A stretch of DNA of 18,522 bases from Flavobacteriaceae bacterium. Lineage in GTDB: Bacteria; Bacteroidota; Bacteroidia; Flavobacteriales; Flavobacteriaceae. The stretch's first letter is position 1, and every line of letters begins with the position of its first letter. A program made the position numbers and the translations under genes. The stretch covers positions 1 through 18,522 of the forward strand of contig CANHNG010000005.1 in the NCBI GenBank assembly GCA_947461915.1. The letters run 5' to 3'. The notes beneath the pieces are model-generated. The model was not told the origin of the DNA. It did not search any database and saw nothing but the letters and a program-made list of their open reading frames with translations. Below, piece by piece: positions 14,703 through 18,522 of this stretch.

Positions 14703-15575
14703 ATGAAAGCATACGTATTTCCTGGTCAAGGAGCACAGTTCACCGGTATGGGCAAAGACTTATATGAAAACTCCCCATTAGCCAAATCACTTTTTGAAAA
14801 AGCCAATGAAATCTTGGGTTTTCGCATCACAGACATTATGTTTGAAGGTACCGCAGAGGAATTAAAAGAAACCAAAGTTACCCAACCAGCGATTTTCTTG
14901 AATTCGGTTATTTTAGCCAAAACCCTGGAAGATTTCAAACCAGAAATGGTTGCGGGACATTCTTTAGGAGAATTTTCGGCTTTGGTTGCTAATGGTGTTT
15001 TGTCTTTTGAAGATGGATTGCGATTGGTTTCGCAACGCGCTTTGGCCATGCAAAAAGCCTGCGAAATAACACCTTCGACTATGGCGGCAGTTCTTGGGTT
15101 AGCCGATACTATTGTGGAAGAAGTTTGTGCCTCAATTGACGGAATCGTCGTGGCTGCCAATTATAACTGTCCTGGTCAATTAGTAATTTCAGGAGAAACT
15201 TCGGCGGTAGAAAAAGCCTGCGAAGCGATGAAGGAAGCCGGCGCAAAACGTGCCTTGCTATTGCCTGTGGGTGGTGGTTTTCACTCGCCAATGATGGAAC
15301 CAGCAAGAGAGAAATTGGCTGCAGCCATTGAAGCAACAACGTTCTCAACTCCTATTTGTCCTGTGTATCAAAACGTGACGGCAACGGCAGTTTCTGATGC
15401 TACCGAAATTAAGAAAAACCTAATCATACAATTGACGGCACCCGTGAAATGGACACAATCCGTGCAACAAATGATTGCCGATGGAGCGACTTTGTTTACC
15501 GAAGTGGGTCCTGGAAAAGTGTTGGCTGGTTTAATTGGAAAAATTGATAAAGAAGCGGTTACGGCGAACGCTTAA
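14703..15575 (+). CDS. fabD: Malonyl-CoA:acyl carrier protein transacylase
   Basis: The 290-residue enzyme moves malonyl groups from CoA to acyl carrier protein, feeding fatty acid chain elongation in the cytoplasm. It begins with the family signature YVFPGQGAQFTGMGKDL. The nucleophile S87 sits in GHSLGEFSAL (85-94), the malonyl-carboxylate arginine is R112 in SQRALAMQ, and the catalytic histidine is H194 in GGGFHSPMM. The loop before that histidine reads VGGG where many family members have VSGA. The C-terminal FTEVGPGKVLAGLIGKI is also typical. Length is slightly under the roughly 309 residues of the E. coli enzyme, as is common in this phylum. No other fab gene is adjacent, and a non-coding stretch with several hairpins follows. 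Confidence 0.97.
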   Translation: MKAYVFPGQGAQFTGMGKDLYENSPLAKSLFEKANEILGFRITDIMFEGTAEELKETKVTQPAIFLNSVILAKTLEDFKPEMVAGHSLGEFSALVANGVLSFEDGLRLVSQRALAMQKACEITPSTMAAVLGLADTIVEEVCASIDGIVVAANYNCPGQLVISGETSAVEKACEAMKEAGAKRALLLPVGGGFHSPMMEPAREKLAAAIEATTFSTPICPVYQNVTATAVSDATEIKKNLIIQLTAPVKWTQSVQQMIADGATLFTEVGPGKVLAGLIGKIDKEAVTANA

Positions 15576-15663
15576 AATTAGTCGTCAGTGTGTTATAAAT
15601 AGAATCGTCATAAACTTAAGGTTTGAGGGGATTTTTTTTTGAATATACTTCGCTTCCTAACAA

Positions 15664-15688
15664 TGATTATTGATAATTCCAATAATCA
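15664..15688. terminator. Hairpin in the fabD-galE region, possible fabD terminator
   Basis: TGATTATTG (15664-15672) and CAATAATCA (15680-15688) form a perfect 9-base-pair stem with a 7-base loop. A T6 run follows 11 bases later on the plus strand. The stem is AT-rich and therefore weak. Confidence 0.4.
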
Positions 15689-15721
15689 AATAATTCTGTT
15701 TTTTATTTATTCTTGCTATTT

Positions 15722-15780
15722 GTAACGCTGGAAGTATCTAAATCATGTTCTCTCGTTTGTTGACACACTTCCAGCGTGAC
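15722..15780. repeat. Long inverted repeat in the fabD-galE region
   Basis: ACGCTGGAAGT (15725-15735) is matched exactly by its complement at 15767-15777. With one mismatch the arms extend to 14 bases (15722-15735 and 15767-15780). The 31-base centre is not symmetric. The GC-rich arms stand out in an AT-rich spacer and are the likeliest part to be a dispersed repeat. Confidence 0.6.
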
Positions 15781-15799
15781 AATATTAATATATAATCCA

Positions 15800-15856
15800 G
15801 TATAAATGCAAGAAATCCTAAACTATCAAATCGATAATTTAGGATTCTATTTATAC
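15800..15856. terminator. Long imperfect hairpin, likely bidirectional terminator of fabD and galE
   Basis: The stem has three parts: GTATAAAT (15800-15807) with ATTTATAC (15849-15856), AATCCTAAA (15814-15822) with TTTAGGATT (15838-15846), and TATC (15824-15827) with GATA (15833-15836). An unequal internal loop separates the first two and one C-A mismatch the last two, for 21 pairs in all. It sits 25 bases beyond the galE stop on the minus strand, where a terminator of the minus-strand operon would be expected. Confidence 0.55.
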
Positions 15857-15880
15857 CGAACACTAAAAACTGACCACTGA

Positions 15881-16897
15881 TTACTTGTTTCTAATCTTCT
15901 GCTCCCATTTCCAGGCGCTTTCCATAGCTTCTTCTAATGTCGATTGCGCTTTCCAGCCCAGAATAGTATTCGCTTTGTCCGTATTGGCGTAAGCCGAAGT
16001 AATGTCGCCTTCTCTTCGAGCCACGATTTTATAAGGCAGTTTTTGTCCGCTTACTTTCTCGAAAGCGTGAATCACTTCAAGAACTGAGCTTCCGGTTCCT
16101 GTTCCTAGGTTAAAAGTTTCGACTTTGGCCAAATTCTTTTTATCCAATAAACGTTTTAAAGCGATAACGTGGGCTTTGGCCAAATCGACCACATGAATAT
16201 AATCGCGCACCGCTGTTCCATCAGGCGTAGGATAATCACCCCCGTAAACGGATAATTCTTGACGTAAACCTATTCCGGTTTGGGTGATAAACGGCACTAA
16301 ATTTTGCGGAACTCCAATAGGCAATTCCCCAATTTCTGCCGAAGGATGCGCTCCAATGGGGTTGAAATAACGCAACAAAATGGCGTTGATATGGGTCACT
16401 TTGGCAGTGTCTATAATGATTTCTTCTCCAATTTGTTTGGTGTTACCATAAGGCGACATGGCTATTTGTATAGACGCATCTTCGGTAATGGGCATTTTTT
16501 CGGCTTGACCGTAAACCGTACAAGAGGAACTGAAGATAAAGCTAGCTTCGGTTTTTTGTTGCAATTCCTGAAGCAAATAAACTAATGTATTAATATTGTT
16601 TTCGTAATACAACAACGGATTTTCGACACTTTCTCCCACCGCTTTTGAAGCCGCAAAATGGATTACGCCCGAAATGTCTCGATGTCTTTTAAAGAAATCC
16701 TGCACTTTTTCTTTGTCCCGTAAATCTAACTTTTCGAATGCTGTGTTAATTCCCGTGATAGCGGCAATACCATCCAAAACATTCAAAGATGTATTCGAGA
16801 GATTATCAATAATGATTACTTCAAACCCCTGATTTTGTAATTCAACTACAGTATGGGAACCTATAAAACCCAAACCACCTGTTACTAAAATTTTCAT
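15881..16897 (-). CDS. galE: UDP-glucose 4-epimerase
   Basis: The 338-residue short-chain dehydrogenase-like enzyme interconverts UDP-glucose and UDP-galactose with tightly bound NAD+. The Rossmann GxxGxxG is G7-GLGFIG-G13 in VTGGLGFIGSHT. The catalytic residues are S125 in SSSCTVYG and the YxxxK pair Y150 and K154 in SPYGNTK. LRYFNPIGAHPSAEIGE, DYPTPDGTAVRDYIHVVDLA and the late LGWKAQSTLEEA are typical of GalE proper. Length matches the E. coli enzyme (338). Whether it also accepts the N-acetylated sugars cannot be told. It follows the small exported protein gene with a 3-base gap and closes the minus-strand operon, supplying UDP-galactose for surface glycans. Confidence 0.95.
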   Translation of the reverse strand: MKILVTGGLGFIGSHTVVELQNQGFEVIIIDNLSNTSLNVLDGIAAITGINTAFEKLDLRDKEKVQDFFKRHRDISGVIHFAASKAVGESVENPLLYYENNINTLVYLLQELQQKTEASFIFSSSCTVYGQAEKMPITEDASIQIAMSPYGNTKQIGEEIIIDTAKVTHINAILLRYFNPIGAHPSAEIGELPIGVPQNLVPFITQTGIGLRQELSVYGGDYPTPDGTAVRDYIHVVDLAKAHVIALKRLLDKKNLAKVETFNLGTGTGSSVLEVIHAFEKVSGQKLPYKIVARREGDITSAYANTDKANTILGWKAQSTLEEAMESAWKWEQKIRNK

Positions 16898-16900
16898 TTT

Positions 16901-17356
16901 TTATGTTTTTTCTGTTGGAGGCAATTTAAAAGCCTGTCTTGCTATTAACAACCACTTCTTTTTTTGTTTTTGCCAAACCAGTAGTACTCCAATTTTTATA
17001 TCCTTTTCAATTCCTCCATCTTTAGTATGCGCCGCAAGTTTGTGCCTAACTAGAGCTACGTCGCCAATAATTTCAATGGTCTGATTCTGAAACTCAATGG
17101 AAACAAAAACAGATTTCTTACTAACAATTTTTTCTATAAACTCCGCTTGATTTTGGATTTGTCCATCAGAATGACCATAACTTAAATCTGCTGAGGATAC
17201 TGCAGTAAGATTCTTTCCATCGGCATCAATCATTGCTTGTCGCAAAGTTTCGACACGAGAAGCAACTGCCATTTCTTCTTTAGTATTGGGACTATTTTGG
17301 GCTGAAGCTGAAAATTGGAATACAGCTACTGTGAGAATTGCGAAAAAAAATTTCAT
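16901..17356 (-). CDS. Exported NTF2-like (DUF4440-type) protein
   Basis: The 151-residue protein has a clear signal peptide (MKFFFAILTVAVFQFSASAQ, cleavage likely at ASA-Q near residue 19). About 120 residues follow that fit the NTF2/SnoaL-like cone fold: an opening helix VETLRQAMIDADGKNLTAVSSADLSYGHSDG, then QNQAEFIEKIVSK, and strands EFQNQTIEIIGDVALVRHKLAAH and KIGVLLVWQKQKKKWLLIARQAFKL. This is the pattern of DUF4440 proteins. Members include enzymes and simple binding proteins, and no catalytic set can be named here. It probably resides in the periplasm. It is tightly packed between two nucleotide-sugar genes (6-base and 3-base gaps), so it is cotranscribed with them, although its role there is unclear. 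Confidence 0.82.
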   Translation of the reverse strand: MKFFFAILTVAVFQFSASAQNSPNTKEEMAVASRVETLRQAMIDADGKNLTAVSSADLSYGHSDGQIQNQAEFIEKIVSKKSVFVSIEFQNQTIEIIGDVALVRHKLAAHTKDGGIEKDIKIGVLLVWQKQKKKWLLIARQAFKLPPTEKT

Positions 17357-17362
17357 AATTGT

Positions 17363-18493
17363 TTACTTTAAAAACTCCAAGACACTATCAGTAATAAATT
17401 GGATTTGTTCCTCGTCCAATTCGGTGTGCATTGGCAAGGATATTACTTCTTTCACTAATTGATTAGTGACCGGGAAATCTTCTTCATTGTATCTTGAATC
17501 TAAATAAGCTTTTTGTGAATGCAACGGAATTGGGTAATAAATCGCACATGGAATTCCTTTATTCAATAAATGTTGCATCAAACCATCTCTATCGGAGTTG
17601 ATGATTCTCAAAGTATATTGGTGAAAAACGTGGCAATCACAAATATCGCAAATACTTGGCGCGATGATGTTATTGTGTCCTATAAAAGCTGCAGTATATT
17701 TTCTCGCTGCATTTTGACGCGCTGTATTGTATTCGTCCAAAAAAGGCAATTTAGCATTCAAAACTGCTGCTTGAATACTGTCTAGTCTTGAATTTACTCC
17801 CACCACATCGTGATGATACCGCTCGTACATTCCGTGGTTTACAATGCCTCGGATTTTGTGCGCCAAAGCATCATCGTTGGTAAAAATAGCTCCGCCATCG
17901 CCATAACAGCCTAAATTTTTAGAAGGAAAAAAAGAAGTTGACCCAACATGGCCAATGGTTCCCGCCTTCTTTTTCGTTCCGTCGGAAAACTTGCAATTGG
18001 CACCTATGGCTTGTGCATTATCTTCAATTACATAAAAATTATGCTCTTTGGCAAGTCTCATAATCGCTTCCATATTAGCGGCACGGCCAAACAAATGTAC
18101 TGGTACAATAGCTTTAGTTCTTGGCGTAATCGCTTTCTTGATTCCTTCGATGGATATATTCATATTGTTCAAATCCACATCTACCAAAACTGGCGTGAGT
18201 TGCAATAAAGCAATCACCTCAACGGTTGCGGCAAAGGTAAAATCGGCGGTAATTACTTCATCCCCCGGTTTTAAATCCAGACCCATCATGGCAACTTGCA
18301 AAGCATCGGTTCCATTGGCGCAAGGAATTACGTGCTTAACATCGAGATATTCTTCAAGATTTTTTTGAAATTGGTGAACTTGTGGTCCATTAATGTAGGT
18401 GTTGGTATCAAGAACTTCTTGGATTGAAGTATTTACGGTGTCTTTTATTTTATCATATTGACTTTTCAGGTCAACCATCTGGATTTTTTTCAT
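17363..18493 (-). CDS. DegT/DnrJ/EryC1/StrS-family nucleotide-sugar aminotransferase (WbpE-like)
   Basis: The protein has 376 residues. PLP-dependent sugar aminotransferases of this family turn a keto group of a nucleotide-bound sugar into an amine. Landmarks are PCANGTDALQVAM (57-69), the aspartate pairing with the PLP ring nitrogen (D158 in VIEDNAQAIGA), the Schiff-base lysine K192 in TSFFPSKNLGCYGDGGAIFTNDD, and RYHHDVVGVNSRLDSIQAAVL with the family RLD motif. From memory, the FFPSKxLGCYGDGG and RYHHxxxGVNSRLD stretches closely match Pseudomonas WbpE/WlbC, which makes the 3-amino group of UDP-2,3-diacetamido uronic acids. The exact substrate is an inference. It is the first complete gene of the minus-strand operon. 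AAAGG at about 18498-18502 (minus strand) precedes the ATG. The promoter is outside the window or in the last 29 bases, where none is evident. Confidence 0.9.
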   Translation of the reverse strand: MKKIQMVDLKSQYDKIKDTVNTSIQEVLDTNTYINGPQVHQFQKNLEEYLDVKHVIPCANGTDALQVAMMGLDLKPGDEVITADFTFAATVEVIALLQLTPVLVDVDLNNMNISIEGIKKAITPRTKAIVPVHLFGRAANMEAIMRLAKEHNFYVIEDNAQAIGANCKFSDGTKKKAGTIGHVGSTSFFPSKNLGCYGDGGAIFTNDDALAHKIRGIVNHGMYERYHHDVVGVNSRLDSIQAAVLNAKLPFLDEYNTARQNAARKYTAAFIGHNNIIAPSICDICDCHVFHQYTLRIINSDRDGLMQHLLNKGIPCAIYYPIPLHSQKAYLDSRYNEEDFPVTNQLVKEVISLPMHTELDEEQIQFITDSVLEFLK

Positions 18494-18522
18494 TTAACCT
18501 TTTATTTAAATTCAATAAAACA

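Larger units (their letters stand above)
15578..15880. repeat. Non-coding fabD-galE intergenic region with nested inverted repeats
   Basis: This 305-base gap between convergent genes has no plausible coding frame. An outer pair of 13-base inverted repeats (15594-15606 and 15843-15855, TATAAATAGAATC and its complement) encloses about 260 bases. Just outside them, TTAGTCGTCAGT (15578-15589) and the complement of 15869-15880 agree in 10 of 12 bases. Inside lie three further inverted repeats, listed separately, and a T9 run at 15632-15640. The ordered symmetry resembles a small non-autonomous palindromic repeat element. No target-site duplication was recognised. Confidence 0.5.

Noticed and set aside
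14726..15160. 144-residue open frame on the minus strand inside fabD
   Set aside because: It is fully antisense to a secure gene, contains no recognisable motif and has a composition expected of a shadow frame.
15625..15645. T9 run at 15632-15640 as a strong fabD terminator
   Set aside because: The only stem before it (AAAC with GTTT) has four pairs, too weak to call an intrinsic terminator on its own.
1..18522. CRISPR arrays, tRNA or rRNA genes, insertion sequences or prophage genes
   Set aside because: Reading both strands showed no regular repeat-spacer array, no tRNA-like cloverleaf with a TTCGA loop, no rRNA signature and no transposase, integrase or phage structural protein.

Overview
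The window (about 36% GC by eye) comes from a member of the Bacteroidota, most likely Flavobacterium or a close relative. Three things point there. Many genes are preceded by the Bacteroidota -7 promoter box TAnnTTTG rather than a sigma70 -10 box. One gene encodes the DUF5103 plug protein of the type IX secretion system, which is restricted to this phylum. The proteins as a whole read like flavobacterial orthologues. Apart from the exporter cluster and one intergenic element, the content is ordinary chromosomal housekeeping.

Layout, left to right. Positions 2-883 are the 3' end of gpmI (glycolysis), closed by a strong terminator at 905-934. Positions 1005-6189 are a four-gene plus-strand cluster: a TetR-type regulator, an ABC membrane/ATPase half-transporter, an HlyD-type adaptor and a TolC-type outer-membrane channel. 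Together these form a tripartite type I secretion or efflux machine with its own regulator. Positions 6231-7819 hold map (methionine aminopeptidase) overlapping by one base with a class I methyltransferase. Then come the T9SS plug gene (7902-9158), apaG (9236-9622) and pruA (9812-11440). rsmG lies on the minus strand (11488-12117), divergent from a membrane fatty acid desaturase (12222-13319). A class I aminotransferase (13381-14568, with terminator) and fabD (14703-15575) follow. A 305-base non-coding stretch rich in inverted repeats separates fabD from a minus-strand operon (18493 down to 15881). That operon encodes a WbpE-like sugar aminotransferase, a small exported NTF2-like protein and GalE, and suggests nucleotide-sugar supply for surface polysaccharide or glycoprotein.

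The most unusual observations are two. First, the ATPase domain of the ABC exporter has lost its signature motif (LSGGQ has become LSSSN), its H-loop histidine and the Walker B aspartate, yet sits in an intact exporter operon with no second ATPase gene beside it. Second, the fabD-galE intergenic region contains nested inverted repeats, including an outer 13-base pair, and looks like a small non-coding repeat element. Smaller points are an 18-base identity to the E. coli lac leader before the TolC gene, a palindrome next to the pruA promoter, and a decayed palindrome before the aminotransferase gene. No tRNA, rRNA, CRISPR array, insertion sequence or transposase gene was seen.
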